Assembly (NCBI GenBank): GCA_947492185.1
Contig: CANLMR010000004.1
Coordinates: forward strand, 124,001 to 188,000
Direction: 5' to 3'
Length of the DNA stretch: 64,000 bases
Origin: an uncultured Tenacibaculum sp.
GTDB taxonomy: Bacteria; Bacteroidota; Bacteroidia; Flavobacteriales; Flavobacteriaceae
Positions within the stretch are counted from its first letter, which is position 1; every line of letters starts with the position of its first letter. Below, piece after piece: positions 17,647 through 28,729 of the stretch. The notes beneath the pieces were generated by a model. The model ran no database searches. It was not told the origin of the DNA and worked only from the letters and a program-made list of their open reading frames with translations. The translations under genes and the position numbers were made by a program.

Positions 17647-18981
17647 TTAATCTTCATCACTAGCTCTTTCAATAATACTTTCAGGTAAAGCTTTTTTGGC
17701 TTTTGCACCCATTTTTTTCAATTTTTCGACACTAGTAATTAAGTTACCTCTTCCTTCAACTAATTTGTTCATAGCAAGACTATAGTCATTTTTAGTAGCA
17801 TCAATCTTTTTTCCGATATTTATTAAGTCTTTAAGTAAACCTTCAAACTTATCATATAAAGCTCCAGCTTGTCTGGCAATTTCAATTGCATTACGTTGTT
17901 GTTTTTCATTATTCCACATTGTGTCAATAGTACGTAATGTAGCCAATAGAGTAGTAGGAGTAACTATTACAATATTCTTTTCGAAAGCTTTATTATATAA
18001 ATTATTGTCTTCATTTAAAGCTACGGCAAAAGCAGGTTCTATAGGAACAAATAACAATACAAAATCAGGAGATTCTATTTTATAAATGTCTTCATATTTT
18101 TTTTCGGAAAGCTGATCGACATGACGTTTTAAAGAATTGGTATGCTCCTTTAATAAACGTTCTTTTTCAATATCATCTTCTGAGTTTACCAATTGTTCGT
18201 AGGCCGTTAAAGAAACTTTACTATCAACAATCATTTTTTTGTTGTCTGGTAAATGAATAACTACATCTGGTAAAATGCGTTTTCCTTCATCGTTAGTAAA
18301 TGATTGTTGTACAAAATATTCTCGATCTTTTTCTAAACCAGATTTTTCTAAAACACGTTCTAAAACTAATTCTCCCCAGTTTCCTTGTGTTTTACTATCT
18401 CCTTTTAACGCTTTAGTAAGATTTAAAGTTTCCTTGCTCATTTGAGCGTTTAGCTCTTTTAATCCAAGTATTTGTTGACGAAGCGCAGAATGATAATCAA
18501 TACTTTCTTTGTGTGTTTTATCTACTTTTTCTTCAAAATCCTTTATTTTCTTTTCTAATGGATCAAGAATATTCTTAATATTCTCTTTATTTTGAACAGT
18601 AAATTTATTAGATTTTTCTTCTAAGATTTTATTGGCAAGATTTTCAAATTCTTTTGTGAATTTTTCTTGTAATCCTTCTATTTCTTTTTTATTGTCTTCT
18701 AGCTTAGTATTTAAGTTTTTTAATTTGACATCCTGTTCAGTGTTTACTTTAATCAAACTTTCTTTTTCTGTTTGAATAAATTTTAATTCACCTTTCAACT
18801 CATTTATAGCTTTTTCACTTTCTAGTTTACCTTCTTGTAGTAAATTATTTCTTTCTGATAAACTAGAATTATCCTTTTCTAGGATACTTGCTTTGTTTTT
18901 TTGAATGATATAAGCAACAAGAAATCCTAAAATAACTCCCAATAAACCAGTAAGTAAGATGTATAGCAATTGATCTGACAT
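17647..18981 (-). CDS. rmuC: DNA recombination protein RmuC homologue
   Basis: 444 residues. One N-terminal membrane helix (about 4-25), a long coiled coil (about 30-165) and the RmuC nuclease-like domain (about 190-400). Visible blocks include GDSKTQGNWGELVLERVLEKSGL, split as KTQGNWGEL and LERVLEKSGL, then LPDVVIHLPDNKKMIVDSKVSL, of which the LPDVVIHLPD and IVDSKVSL parts are characteristic. RmuC limits rearrangements at inverted repeats and has been linked to phage defence in some bacteria. Single gene. Confidence 0.92.
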   Translation of the reverse strand: MSDQLLYILLTGLLGVILGFLVAYIIQKNKASILEKDNSSLSERNNLLQEGKLESEKAINELKGELKFIQTEKESLIKVNTEQDVKLKNLNTKLEDNKKEIEGLQEKFTKEFENLANKILEEKSNKFTVQNKENIKNILDPLEKKIKDFEEKVDKTHKESIDYHSALRQQILGLKELNAQMSKETLNLTKALKGDSKTQGNWGELVLERVLEKSGLEKDREYFVQQSFTNDEGKRILPDVVIHLPDNKKMIVDSKVSLTAYEQLVNSEDDIEKERLLKEHTNSLKRHVDQLSEKKYEDIYKIESPDFVLLFVPIEPAFAVALNEDNNLYNKAFEKNIVIVTPTTLLATLRTIDTMWNNEKQQRNAIEIARQAGALYDKFEGLLKDLINIGKKIDATKNDYSLAMNKLVEGRGNLITSVEKLKKMGAKAKKALPESIIERASDED

Positions 18982-19026
18982 TCGATAAAAATTAAAACCC
19001 TAAATTTACCGTTTTAAAGTCAATTT

Positions 19027-19587
19027 ATGATACATCGCTTATCTAAATTTATATTTCATACCCTATTAGGTTGGAAGTTAGTTGGTAATTTTCCTCAAGA
19101 TTTGAAAAAATATCTTGTTATAGGTGCTCCGCATACAAGTTGGAAAGATTTTCCTATAGCTATTTTAGCAAGAACAGTAACAAGAATTCCTATTAATTAT
19201 ATAGGAAAAGCATCATTATTTAAACCACCATTTGGTTTTATTTTTAAAGCACTTGGTGGTACACCAGTTGATAGAAGTAAGAGTACAAATTTAGTTGATG
19301 CTATTGTATCTATTTTTAATGAAAAAGAAGAATTTCGTTTAGCTTTATCTCCTGAAGGAACAAGAAAATATACTGATAAATGGAAATCGGGATTTTATTA
19401 TATAGCTAAAGGAGCAAATGTGCCGATAGTTATGTTTGCTTTTGATTTTAAGAACAAGCAAATTATTGTTGCAGATCCATATGATTTAACAGATGATATG
19501 GAAAAAGATTTTGATCACTTTTTAAATTTTTATAAAGATATTGTACCTGCTAAACCTGAGCTATTTAACAATAAAAACCTACTTTAA
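19027..19587 (+). CDS. 1-acylglycerol-3-phosphate acyltransferase-like (PlsC family)
   Basis: 186 residues, shorter than classic PlsC. It has an HxxxxD acyltransferase motif as GAPHTSWKDFPIA (about residues 35-47), the second block GKASLFKPPFGFIFKALGGTPVDR (GTPVDR near 79) and SPEGTR near 112, the third acyltransferase block. It should transfer an acyl chain to a lysolipid at the inner membrane. Small stand-alone members of this family are common in Flavobacteriaceae; the exact acceptor is not known. The terminator hairpin overlaps its stop codon. Confidence 0.85.
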   Translation: MIHRLSKFIFHTLLGWKLVGNFPQDLKKYLVIGAPHTSWKDFPIAILARTVTRIPINYIGKASLFKPPFGFIFKALGGTPVDRSKSTNLVDAIVSIFNEKEEFRLALSPEGTRKYTDKWKSGFYYIAKGANVPIVMFAFDFKNKQIIVADPYDLTDDMEKDFDHFLNFYKDIVPAKPELFNNKNLL

Positions 19588-19599
19588 AAAGTAGGTTTT
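19574..19599. terminator. Terminator overlapping the acyltransferase stop codon
   Basis: AAAACCTACTT (19574-19584) pairs with AAGTAGGTTTT (19589-19599), with the stop codon in the loop. It faces convergent gcvT and could serve both strands. Confidence 0.75.
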
Positions 19600-19628
19600 C
19601 ATGTATATACAATATTTGCTTAAAGCCT

Positions 19629-20711
19629 TTATCCTTTATAAAAAGGTAACTTCACAACTTTAGCAGCTACTTGTTTTTTACGGATTTGAATTTTTATTTC
19701 TGTATCTACTTTTGAGTTTTCAATAGTAACATAACCTAATCCAATTCCTTTACTTAAACTAGGACTCATAGTTCCAGAAGTAACATTTCCAATTACATTC
19801 CCTTCTATATCAATTATTTCATAATCTTTTCTAGGAATTCCTTTTTCAGTAATTTCAAAAGCCACTAGTTTACGAGAGACACCTTCTTCTTTCTGTTGTT
19901 TTAATGCTTCAGCATTTACAAAATCTTTGGTGAACTTAGTAATCCAGCTTAAACCAGCTTCAATAGGAGAAGTAGTATCATTAATATCATTTCCGTATAA
20001 ACAATATCCCATTTCTAAACGAAGTGTGTCACGAGCAGCTAAACCAATAGGTTTGATTCCCCAGTCAATACCAGCTTCAAAAACATTTTTCCAAAGTTGT
20101 TCAACGTCTTTATTTTTAACATAAACTTCAAACCCACCAGAACCGGTATAACCTGTAGCAGAAACTACTACGTTAGGAATACTAGCGAAGTCTGTTATTT
20201 CGAAAGTATAAAATTTAATAGCAGACAAATCTACAGAAGTTAAAGATTGCATTGCTTCTGCCGCTTTAGGGCCTTGAATAGCTAATAAAGACCAATCTTC
20301 AGAACGATTTTCCATTTCAACATTTAAATCGTTATGTTGAGAAATCCAGTTCCAATCTTTTTCAATATTAGAAGCATTCACGACTAGCATGTATTCATTT
20401 TCAGCAATCATGTAAATAATTAAGTCATCTACAATACCACCATCTGCATTTGGCATACATGTATATTGTGCTTTTCCAGGAACTAATTTAGAAGCATCGT
20501 TAGTTGTAATTTTTTGAATTAAAGCTAAAGCGTTTTCCCCTTTTAAGAAAAATTCTCCCATATGGCTTACATCAAATACACCAACTCCATTTCTTACAGT
20601 TTCATGTTCTGCATTTACTCCTTCATATTGTACAGGCATATTATAACCAGCGAAAGGAACCATTTTTGCTCCTAATGCTTCGTGAACGTGCGTTAAAGCA
20701 GTGTTTTTCAT
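19629..20711 (-). CDS. gcvT: Aminomethyltransferase, glycine cleavage T protein
   Basis: Transfers the aminomethyl carbon to tetrahydrofolate, giving methylene-THF and ammonia in the glycine cleavage system. About 360 residues from the ATG at 20711, which gives the family N-terminus [21 protein letters not shown] longer reading from 20741 would begin upstream of or within the promoter element. Motifs: [10 protein letters not shown] near residue 50, [14 protein letters not shown] near 108, and [16 protein letters not shown] near 230 with the folate-binding glutamate. Other gcv genes are not in the window, though the glycine/serine enzyme glyA is 5 kb away. Confidence 0.95.
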   Translation of the reverse strand: MKNTALTHVHEALGAKMVPFAGYNMPVQYEGVNAEHETVRNGVGVFDVSHMGEFFLKGENALALIQKITTNDASKLVPGKAQYTCMPNADGGIVDDLIIYMIAENEYMLVVNASNIEKDWNWISQHNDLNVEMENRSEDWSLLAIQGPKAAEAMQSLTSVDLSAIKFYTFEITDFASIPNVVVSATGYTGSGGFEVYVKNKDVEQLWKNVFEAGIDWGIKPIGLAARDTLRLEMGYCLYGNDINDTTSPIEAGLSWITKFTKDFVNAEALKQQKEEGVSRKLVAFEITEKGIPRKDYEIIDIEGNVIGNVTSGTMSPSLSKGIGLGYVTIENSKVDTEIKIQIRKKQVAAKVVKLPFYKG

Positions 20712-20738
20712 TTGAATTGTTTGTTTAAATAATGTTTT

Positions 20739-20746
20739 CAAAAATA
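20739..20746 (-). promoter_or_regulatory. Candidate -7 promoter element of gcvT
   Basis: The minus strand reads TATTTTTG (TAnnTTTG) 28 bases before the ATG at 20711. Its position supports the shorter start. Confidence 0.45.
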
Positions 20747-20766
20747 TTGAATCATTTTGTAAAGAC

Positions 20767-23748
20767 CTATAATCTTTTTAAGTATTCTGAAAGAGGAATA
20801 TCAAATGAGAAACCAAATATGTAATTTTTGAAAGGTTCTGAATCAAATGGTACTGATAAACTTATGTTGAAATCTAAAGAGTTAAAAAAAGTGAACCCTG
20901 TGGCTAATCCAATTTGCGCACTATCGAAATCATTTCCTGAAGTATTGGCAATTTTATAAAGTATTCCTGAAACATAAGCCATTACATAATAGTCAGACAC
21001 ATATGCTTTTCTTCTTATTTTATGAATAAGCTCATTTTCTCTGTAGTATTTTTTATTCCAATCAATAACTTTCCATTTTGCGCCGATTTTTTCAGAAGCG
21101 GCATTAAACGAACCAAAACTATAGTTTGTATTAGATGGATTTTGCTTATCGAAATTTGGAATGAAAAATTGATTTACACCAACGGTAGCATAAAAAATCA
21201 CATCGCTTTTTTCTTGGTACTTTTCTAATAAATGTATTAAAACAGAAGCAACATCAATTTCAATTAAGTTTCTATCATAATCTATTATTGAATATGTTCT
21301 TAATGAGTTTATTAAATCTGGAATAATTCTTAAGTTTTCATCATCAAAATTTAATAGGTGTTTATAATCATCCATTGTTTTTAATAAAAAAGTAAAAGTT
21401 TCTGCTTTATTAAATTCCTTAATGTTACCAATGAATTTAAGAAAATTAAGAATGTTATCTATTGTATTCGTTGATAAGTATTTTTGATTTTCTTTGGTTT
21501 TATCTACTAATAGTTTTGTGTTAGAAAAATTAATACTATTAATAATTTTTGCTAATGAAATTTTTCCTTCAGCTCTAATTTTACTTGCTAGTACTCTTAA
21601 TTCAGATAAATACTCATCATTTAGATTTTGTAGAATGTTAAGATTTTGAACTTTTTCTTCTAAATTTCTATCTGAAAATGTTTCATATAGTTTTTTTAAT
21701 AATTCAGAGTCATTTTCTGTGAGAATTGAGTTTTCTTTAAGTTCAAAGTTGAAGATATTTAAAGTTTTTTTTATTTCTAAATAAAGATTGTACGTATTTT
21801 TTTTATAATAATCTCCTAAATTTATTTTACTTCCAACTTCAATTAAAGCACTTTCTAAACTTGCATAAAAATCATTACTTTTAATAGGTAAATTAATAGA
21901 GAAATCAATAGATTTAATTTGTATGTTGTTTAAGTCTTGCTGAATAAGATTAATAAATCGAGTTATTTTATTTTTAGTAGGAGTATAGCTTGTACTATAC
22001 AATTGAGCGTTTTTGAGCTTATCTACTATAAATTTATTTTTCTCCTTTTTTAGGAGAATATTATTTATATAATCTTCTAAATCATCATTCGTATTATCAA
22101 CTAAATAATTATAAGAGTATAATAATGCTTGAGAGAGTTTGAAAAGCTTTCTAATTTCATTATAATTATTGTTTATTTTAAGAAGTGTTTGATTAAAGTT
22201 TTCGTTTATAATTGAATTTTTCAACTTTAAATACTCACCTAGAAAAGTTTGATGATCTTTTACTTTAGCTAGATAACTCGAATAAAGGTTTATAGTATCT
22301 AGTTCTTCCATTAATTTCCCTACATACAAGTAGTTCTTATTCTCTTTAAGTTTTTTAATGTTATTATTAAGACTTACCAAATCTATTTTATATAGATTTG
22401 TTAGAGAATCTAGAGCTGATTTATTTATAAAATCACTTGTTTTACTATTTATAAAATTTTTATGATCTCTATTAGGTATTTGATTTATAACAGCTCGTAT
22501 GGATTCTTTACTTCCGTTTTTTACAGCATCTTCTAAAATATTATAAGCAATATTTTTACCAAGATAAATGTCAGAAGTTTGAATGCTTTTTATAGTTGTT
22601 AATGCATTATCAATATTACTTGACTGTTCTTTAAATCGATTAATTTCATTTTGAATGGTATTATAATGCGAGATAAGGTTTTTAATGTTTACTTTATTTT
22701 TAACTCCATTTTTAGAAGAAAAAATTAATTGGTCGTCATTAAAACTAAATACATTTAGTTTTTCATAGTTTTTGATTACTTCTGATAAATCTTTTTCTAT
22801 TGAACTAAATTTTATTCCACTTTTACTAGTTATATCTTTTAAAATATTACTATTTGAAATTAATTCTTTAATCGTTCTATAAATTTTTAAAATGGATATA
22901 CATTTTTTAATGTCTAGTTTTTCTAATAAATAACTATAATTTGGAATACTAGAGTCATTTGGAGTTTTAAGAAGGTCTTTAAGTGTTCCATTAAAACTTT
23001 TTATTGAAATAGAATCGATTTTATTAAAATCAAAATACTTTTCTAAAGAAATAAGTTTGATCAAATCACTTTTATTAGAATTAAAAGTTTCGTTATAAAT
23101 TTCTTTGTGTTCTAGGTAATTAAAGTCGTTTAAGAGTCCTAATTTTTTTACAATAGGAATTTCTTTACAGATCGTTAAAATACTAGTAATAATAGCATTC
23201 TTTACGGTGTAACTATCTATGTTTTCTAACTCTTTTTTAATATCAGAATAATTTTTAATATTTTTTATTTGGATAGTATCGAAGTTACTAAAGGCTTTGA
23301 TATTTTTATCTAAGTTTGTAAAAGAATCGTCTTTAAGGAAAAGGAATTTTACAGCTTCATTTTTCGATTGTAAAACATATTTAGTAATCCCTAGAATAAA
23401 TAAATAATTAGTAGTTTCTTCTAAAACTCTTTTAGTAATTACCCGATGGTTTTTTTCATTGAAAATTACGTCAACTACTCTTTCAATATAAAATTGAGTA
23501 AAATCATCTAGTTTTTCTGAATTTCCAATAGATTTATAGATAGTTCGTTTAATTCCTTCTCTTACTAATTCTTGTTGTTTTTCAGAGATTATTTTTGCTA
23601 ATAGCTCTACATCTAAAGTTCCTTTTTTAAAGGTTACATTATCTAAACCAGCAGATAGTGTAGGAGCTTGGTAGTTATTTTGACTAGTAAGTTGAAATGT
23701 AATGCATATAAATACAATAGTAATTTTTAAGAATCTTAAAAATTTCAT
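20767..23748 (-). CDS. Large exported protein of unknown function, possible C-terminal outer-membrane barrel
   Basis: 993 residues. A Sec signal peptide (about 1-22) is followed by a very long Asn/Lys/Ile/Leu-rich, mostly helical region (about 50-830) with no motif I recognise. The last 150 residues have alternating aromatic/polar strands ([34 protein letters not shown]) and end in [13 protein letters not shown], like an outer-membrane beta-barrel or half barrel. A periplasmic or surface helical body anchored by a small barrel is an inference. It lies directly upstream of gcvT on the same strand, but gcvT has its own promoter element. Confidence 0.75.
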   Translation of the reverse strand: MKFLRFLKITIVFICITFQLTSQNNYQAPTLSAGLDNVTFKKGTLDVELLAKIISEKQQELVREGIKRTIYKSIGNSEKLDDFTQFYIERVVDVIFNEKNHRVITKRVLEETTNYLFILGITKYVLQSKNEAVKFLFLKDDSFTNLDKNIKAFSNFDTIQIKNIKNYSDIKKELENIDSYTVKNAIITSILTICKEIPIVKKLGLLNDFNYLEHKEIYNETFNSNKSDLIKLISLEKYFDFNKIDSISIKSFNGTLKDLLKTPNDSSIPNYSYLLEKLDIKKCISILKIYRTIKELISNSNILKDITSKSGIKFSSIEKDLSEVIKNYEKLNVFSFNDDQLIFSSKNGVKNKVNIKNLISHYNTIQNEINRFKEQSSNIDNALTTIKSIQTSDIYLGKNIAYNILEDAVKNGSKESIRAVINQIPNRDHKNFINSKTSDFINKSALDSLTNLYKIDLVSLNNNIKKLKENKNYLYVGKLMEELDTINLYSSYLAKVKDHQTFLGEYLKLKNSIINENFNQTLLKINNNYNEIRKLFKLSQALLYSYNYLVDNTNDDLEDYINNILLKKEKNKFIVDKLKNAQLYSTSYTPTKNKITRFINLIQQDLNNIQIKSIDFSINLPIKSNDFYASLESALIEVGSKINLGDYYKKNTYNLYLEIKKTLNIFNFELKENSILTENDSELLKKLYETFSDRNLEEKVQNLNILQNLNDEYLSELRVLASKIRAEGKISLAKIINSINFSNTKLLVDKTKENQKYLSTNTIDNILNFLKFIGNIKEFNKAETFTFLLKTMDDYKHLLNFDDENLRIIPDLINSLRTYSIIDYDRNLIEIDVASVLIHLLEKYQEKSDVIFYATVGVNQFFIPNFDKQNPSNTNYSFGSFNAASEKIGAKWKVIDWNKKYYRENELIHKIRRKAYVSDYYVMAYVSGILYKIANTSGNDFDSAQIGLATGFTFFNSLDFNISLSVPFDSEPFKNYIFGFSFDIPLSEYLKRL

Positions 23749-23873
23749 ATAATTAAAGTTTGGTTAGTTAGTAACCACTAAAAATAGTATTTATAAAATT
23801 ATGTTAATACAGGATATTTCCCCTTATCGTATTTTTATATATCTTAACTTTAAGGTTTATTATTTAAAAAACT

Positions 23874-25499
23874 ATGAAATCAATTAAATTACTATTTATT
23901 TTATTTTTCTTGAGTGCTTCTTTTTATGCTCAAACACCAACGGATTACTTACCTGCAGAATTTCATAAAGAGCGAAGAAATATGTTGCGAAGTAAAATGT
24001 CTAAAAACACTGTCGTAGTAGTTTTTGCTAATCCAATACGTAATAGAGCAAATGATGTTGATTATGTTTTTCATCAAGATCCAAATTTTTATTATTTAAC
24101 TGGATTTAGAGAGCCGAATGCTGTTTTAGTTTTGTTTTCTGATAATCAAACAGATGATAGCGGAGTTGTATATAACGAGATTATTTATGTTCCTAAGAAA
24201 GATTCTAGAGCTGAATTATGGAATGGGAAAAGACTAGGAGTTGAGGGAGCAAAAAAAGAGCTTGGCTTTACTATGGCTAAAACTGCTGAAGAATTTACAG
24301 AACAACCTATAGATTTTACAAAGTTTAACAAAGTTTATATAAAAAAGTTTGAAGATGATTATAGGAATTCGTTAAATAAATTTGGAGAGACATATGATTT
24401 AGTTAACAGTTTTAAAAGAAATTCAGATTATAAAATTGCTACATTAATATCTGAGCCTAAAAAGAAAGTTTATGAATTAATAAAATCAACACCTATTGAA
24501 AATGCAGCGAATGTAGCCCAAGTTTTAGGAAAGGTAATAACTTATTATCCTGATTTAGGAGAGGATGAATTAATTCAAGGTTATAGAAATACAACAGATG
24601 CCAGTAAGATAAAAGATATAAAAGAAAAAACATCGTTAAAGCTAAATGTAAAGCATAATATAAACACAACATTTTTAAGTTCTAAAATGGCAGAAATGAG
24701 AGAAATTAAAACTCCTGTAGAACTTAAATTATTAACTAAAGCAATTCGTATTTCTGCAGTAGGGCAAATAGAGGTAATGAAAGCTATGAAACCACATATG
24801 TCTGAAACTGAAATTCAAGGAATTCATGAGTTTGTTTATAAAAAATATGGAGCAGAATATGAAGGATATCCTTCTATTGTAGGAGCTGGAAATAATGGCT
24901 GTATTTTACATTATATAGAAAATAATAAAACAAAAGTAGGACACGATTTAGTTCTTATGGATTTAGGAGCAGAGTATAGAGGGTATACTGCTGATGTTAC
25001 TAGAACAATTCCTGCAAATGGTAAATTTAATACTGAACAAAAAGCTATTTATGAATTGGTTTTAAAAGCACAAAATGAAGCGATTAAGGTTTGTAAAGAA
25101 GGAACAATGTTTTGGTCTCCAACTCAAATTGCTCAAAAAATTATTAATCAAGGGTTAGCTGATCTAGGAATTATTAGTTCGGTTACTGAAAAACATTCTT
25201 ATTTTCCGCATGGAGCTACACATCATATAGGATTAGATGTTCATGATCCTGGTACTTATGGTGAGTTAAAAGAGAATATGGTAATTACTGTTGAACCAGG
25301 AATTTATATTCCTGATGGGAGTAAGTGTGATAAAAAATGGTGGGGAATAGCCGTTCGAATAGAGGATGATATTCTGATTACTAAAGGAGAACCTGAAAAT
25401 TTGTCAGGAGAAGCTCCAAGAACTGTAGAAGGAATAGAAAAAATGATGGAGAAGAAGAGTGTTTTAGATGAATTTATTCTTCCAAATTTAGATGAATAG
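23874..25499 (+). CDS. Secreted Xaa-Pro aminopeptidase (M24B)
   Basis: 541 residues with signal peptide MKSIKLLFILFFLSASFYA. The N-terminal aminopeptidase P domain (about 28-170) contains NPIRNRANDVDYVFHQDPNFYYLTGF-type residues (DVDYVFHQD near 62). The C-terminal M24 pita-bread fold has metal ligands in DLGAEYRGYTADVTR (two Asp), THHIGLDVHD (His), VEPGIY (Glu) and RIEDD (Glu). It removes N-terminal residues preceding proline from peptides, here in the periplasm or outside. Monocistronic, with a terminator 28 bases downstream. Confidence 0.93.
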   Translation: MKSIKLLFILFFLSASFYAQTPTDYLPAEFHKERRNMLRSKMSKNTVVVVFANPIRNRANDVDYVFHQDPNFYYLTGFREPNAVLVLFSDNQTDDSGVVYNEIIYVPKKDSRAELWNGKRLGVEGAKKELGFTMAKTAEEFTEQPIDFTKFNKVYIKKFEDDYRNSLNKFGETYDLVNSFKRNSDYKIATLISEPKKKVYELIKSTPIENAANVAQVLGKVITYYPDLGEDELIQGYRNTTDASKIKDIKEKTSLKLNVKHNINTTFLSSKMAEMREIKTPVELKLLTKAIRISAVGQIEVMKAMKPHMSETEIQGIHEFVYKKYGAEYEGYPSIVGAGNNGCILHYIENNKTKVGHDLVLMDLGAEYRGYTADVTRTIPANGKFNTEQKAIYELVLKAQNEAIKVCKEGTMFWSPTQIAQKIINQGLADLGIISSVTEKHSYFPHGATHHIGLDVHDPGTYGELKENMVITVEPGIYIPDGSKCDKKWWGIAVRIEDDILITKGEPENLSGEAPRTVEGIEKMMEKKSVLDEFILPNLDE

Positions 25500-25526
25500 T
25501 AATATTAAAAAAAAGTTAATATAAAT

Positions 25527-25556
25527 AAAAAACAGATGGAAACCCATCTGTTTTTT
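25527..25556 (+). terminator. Terminator of the Xaa-Pro aminopeptidase gene
   Basis: ACAGATGG (25532-25539) pairs with CCATCTGT (25544-25551) with A and T runs outside. It is symmetric and could also end the convergent synthetase transcript. Confidence 0.85.
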
Positions 25557-25576
25557 GTTTGTATATAATTTATTAT

Positions 25577-27349
25577 TTAAGCTCTATCGTACATTTTTTC
25601 GTACAAGTCAGTATAAATCTCTTTAATTATTTTACGCTTCATTTTCATTGTTGGAGTCAAATGTCCGCTATCTATTGTCCACTCTTCTGGAGTTAGCTCA
25701 AAGCGCTTAATTCTTTCCCATTTTCCGAAGTTACAATTACATTCATCAACTTCTTCTTGAAGGCGAGCTATAACCTTTTCGTTACTCACTAATTTTTTAG
25801 GGTCTGTAAATTCAATATCATTTCTATTTGCCCATTCAGCGATAAAATCAAAACTAGGTTGGATAAGAGCTGTAGGCATTTTTTCTCCTTCACCAACAAC
25901 CATAACTTGCTCAATAAATCTAGATTGTTTTAATTTATCTTCTAACAATGTTGGAATAACATACTTACCACCAGATGTTTTAAACATTTCTTTAATACGT
26001 CCAGTAATACTTAAGAAGCCATTTTCAATTTTACCTTTATCACCAGTATGGAAATATCCATCTTTAATTACTTGGGCAGTTTTTTCAGGATCTTTGTAAT
26101 ATCCCATCATAACGTTAGGTCCTTTAACTAAAATTTCATCTTCTTCAGAAATTTTTACTTCTACACCATCAATAATTCTACCAACTGTTGCCAGTTTAAA
26201 ACCTCCATCTCGTATATCATTAACAGAAACAACAGGTGATGTTTCTGTTAAACCATATCCTTCCATAACAGGCATACCAGCTGCAGCAAAAACTCCCGCT
26301 AAACGAGGTTGTAAAGCAGCACTACCTGAAACCATTATTTTTAATTCTCCACCTAAAGCCGCTTGCCATTTAGAAAAAATTAGTTTTCTAGCAATACCTA
26401 ATTGCTTTTCATACCACCATCCGTTGGCACCGTATGGTTTATATTTTAATCCAAGTTTAATTGCCCAGAAAAACAATGCTTTTTTAATACCAGATAATTC
26501 TGTACCCTTAGCATATATTTTATCATAAATTTTCTCATAAAGCCTAGGAACTGCAGTCATTACATTAGGCTTAATTTCTTGAGCATTTTCACTTAGTTTC
26601 TCAATAGATTCAGCAAAATAAATAGAAATACCACAATATTGGTATAAATACAAAATCATGCGTTCAAAAATATGGCATACAGGTAAAAAGCTTAAACTTT
26701 TACCTTGCCCATGATCAACAGGAACTCTTTTTGCGCTTGTTAAAACGTTAGAAACTATATTGTTATGTGAAAGCATAACACCTTTAGGTCTACCAGTAGT
26801 TCCAGAAGTATATATTAAAGTAGCTAAATCTTCAGGTTTTACTGCATCTTTTCGACTTTCAACTTCGTTTTGATTGCTTTCATCTTTACCAAGTTCTAAA
26901 ACTTCATTCCAATTATTTTCACCTTTAATTTCATCAAAAGTATAAACAGCTTTTAATTTAGTGTTACCTTTAATTTGGTTTAATTTTTCTATTATTGTAG
27001 TATCTGACACAAAACAATAAGTAGCTTCAGAATGATTTAGAACATATTCGTAATCCTCTTTAGATATAGTAGGGTAAATAGGAACATTTTGCGCTCCTGT
27101 CTGTAGAATACCGATATCACAAATATTCCATTCTGTACGATTATTAGTAGATATTACAGCTATTTTATCATTAGGTTGAACTCCTAATCTTAATAAACCT
27201 CTACTAATAGTATTTGCTTTATCAACGTATTCTTTTGTGGAAATGGACTCCCAATTTCCGTTGTAATTTGTAGTTAGTGCTTTTTGAAGATTGTATTTTT
27301 CCAACTGATAGTATGGAAAATCAAAAAGCCGAGTAATTTCAATCGACAT
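25577..27349 (-). CDS. Long-chain acyl-CoA synthetase (AMP-binding)
   Basis: 590 residues. Adenylate-forming enzyme activating fatty acids to acyl-CoA. The P-loop LIYTSGTTGRPKGVMLSH is near residue 178, GYGLTETSPVVS near 360, YFHTGDKG near 420 and the hinge GRIKEMFKTSGGKYV near 445. The closest match by layout is the bacterial FAA1/FadD15-type ligases. No signal peptide. Monocistronic between two terminators. Confidence 0.92.
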   Translation of the reverse strand: MSIEITRLFDFPYYQLEKYNLQKALTTNYNGNWESISTKEYVDKANTISRGLLRLGVQPNDKIAVISTNNRTEWNICDIGILQTGAQNVPIYPTISKEDYEYVLNHSEATYCFVSDTTIIEKLNQIKGNTKLKAVYTFDEIKGENNWNEVLELGKDESNQNEVESRKDAVKPEDLATLIYTSGTTGRPKGVMLSHNNIVSNVLTSAKRVPVDHGQGKSLSFLPVCHIFERMILYLYQYCGISIYFAESIEKLSENAQEIKPNVMTAVPRLYEKIYDKIYAKGTELSGIKKALFFWAIKLGLKYKPYGANGWWYEKQLGIARKLIFSKWQAALGGELKIMVSGSAALQPRLAGVFAAAGMPVMEGYGLTETSPVVSVNDIRDGGFKLATVGRIIDGVEVKISEEDEILVKGPNVMMGYYKDPEKTAQVIKDGYFHTGDKGKIENGFLSITGRIKEMFKTSGGKYVIPTLLEDKLKQSRFIEQVMVVGEGEKMPTALIQPSFDFIAEWANRNDIEFTDPKKLVSNEKVIARLQEEVDECNCNFGKWERIKRFELTPEEWTIDSGHLTPTMKMKRKIIKEIYTDLYEKMYDRA

Positions 27350-27457
27350 ATGTACCTTTAATTTGTTACGCCAAATTAAACAAATTAACTTGGTTGTACA
27401 AAAATTGTTTATACCTGATTACCTAGGTTTTATGGTGCCAATTTTAGTGGTAAAAAC

Positions 27458-27493
27458 AAAAATCGGCTAGAAAAGATTCATCTAACCGATTTC
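27458..27493 (-). terminator. Terminator downstream of the class III aminotransferase gene
   Basis: AAATCGG-C-TAGA (27460-27471) pairs with TCTA-A-CCGATTT (27481-27492), with one internal mismatch. On the minus strand it lies about 55 bases after the aminotransferase stop. Confidence 0.6.
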
Positions 27494-27547
27494 AATAGTC
27501 AATAATAAAATCCCCAATCAACTATATAAGTATTATAAGAACGCGTA

Positions 27548-28729
27548 TTACTGACCTATATTGTTTAAAATTTTTGTTAAAATTTTACATCCTTTTATAA
27601 GTTCATCATTTGTAATTGTAAGTGGGGGAGTAATTCTAACAGCTCGTTTTTCATATAGCAACCAAAACAAAATTAATCCCTCTTCTAAAGCTTTTAAAAT
27701 AACCTTATCAGCAATTTCAGAAGACTCCATTATTAAAGCTAACATTAATCCTTTTCCTCGAATTTCTTTTATACTTGGATGTTGTAAATGTATTCGGATA
27801 ATTTCTTCTTTTCTTAAAGCTTCTTTATGTAATTGAGAATTAATAACTTCATCAATTGTAGCATTAGCTGCAGCTGCAATTACAGGATGTCCTCCAAAAG
27901 TTGTAATATGTCCCAGTTTTGGGTTGTTTTTTAATGAACTCATTATTTCATAAGAAGAAATAAACGCTCCGATAGGCATACCACCTCCTAAACCTTTACC
28001 AGTAATGAAAATATCTGGAATGATGTTATAATTTTCAAAGCCCCAAAAAGTCCCTGTTCTTCCAATCCCAGTTTGAATTTCATCTAAAATTAATAAAGCT
28101 CCTACTTCTTCACATCTTCTTTTAACTTTACTTAAAAAGTCATTTTTAGGTTCGATGAATCCTGCACCACCTTGAATAGTTTCTAATATTACACTAGCAG
28201 TTTTTGTAGTTATTTTTTGTAGCTCTTCTTCATTATTAAATTGAATAAATCGTGTCCCAGGAACTAATGGTCTAAATGCTCTATTTTGTTGTTCAGCTCC
28301 ACAAACACTCATAGCGCCTGCGGTATTCCCGTGATATGCATTATTGGCTGCAATTATCTCAGATCTTTTAGTATATCTTTTAGCTAATTTTAAAGCTCCT
28401 TCAGTAGCTTCAGTTCCAGAGTTTACTAAGAAAACTGTTGATAATGATTCAGGTAGGGTGGAAGCTAATTTTTTACACAATTCTAGTTGCGGTGTTTGAA
28501 TGAATTCTCCATATACCATAACATGTGTGTAAGTTTGAATTTGCTCAGCTATCGCTTTGTTTACATTTTCATTACAATGTCCAATACTATTGGCAGATAC
28601 TCCAGCTACAAAATCTAAATAAGCTTTGTTATTTGTATCATAAATATAGCTTCCTTTTGCATGAGAAACTTCAATCGCAAGAGGGTGTGGAGTAGTTTGA
28701 GCTTGGTATTTAAAAAAATCTTCTATCAC
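27548..28729 (-). CDS. Class III (acetylornithine/aspartate-type) aminotransferase
   Basis: 393 residues. PLP-dependent transaminase of the ornithine/acetylornithine group: FLVNSGTEATEGALKLAKRY near residue 106, ILDEIQTGIGRTG near 215, and the PLP lysine in ITGKGLGGGMPIGA near 245. The amino donor cannot be deduced. Its start codon shares a base with the stop of the upstream OstA-like gene, so the two are coupled. That pairing appears common in flavobacteria but its logic is unclear. Confidence 0.88.
   Translation of the reverse strand: MIEDFFKYQAQTTPHPLAIEVSHAKGSYIYDTNNKAYLDFVAGVSANSIGHCNENVNKAIAEQIQTYTHVMVYGEFIQTPQLELCKKLASTLPESLSTVFLVNSGTEATEGALKLAKRYTKRSEIIAANNAYHGNTAGAMSVCGAEQQNRAFRPLVPGTRFIQFNNEEELQKITTKTASVILETIQGGAGFIEPKNDFLSKVKRRCEEVGALLILDEIQTGIGRTGTFWGFENYNIIPDIFITGKGLGGGMPIGAFISSYEIMSSLKNNPKLGHITTFGGHPVIAAAANATIDEVINSQLHKEALRKEEIIRIHLQHPSIKEIRGKGLMLALIMESSEIADKVILKALEEGLILFWLLYEKRAVRITPPLTITNDELIKGCKILTKILNNIGQ

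Noticed and set aside
20712-20741. N-terminal extension of gcvT
   Set aside because: The upstream ATG lies at the -7 element and the added residues are not part of the T-protein family.
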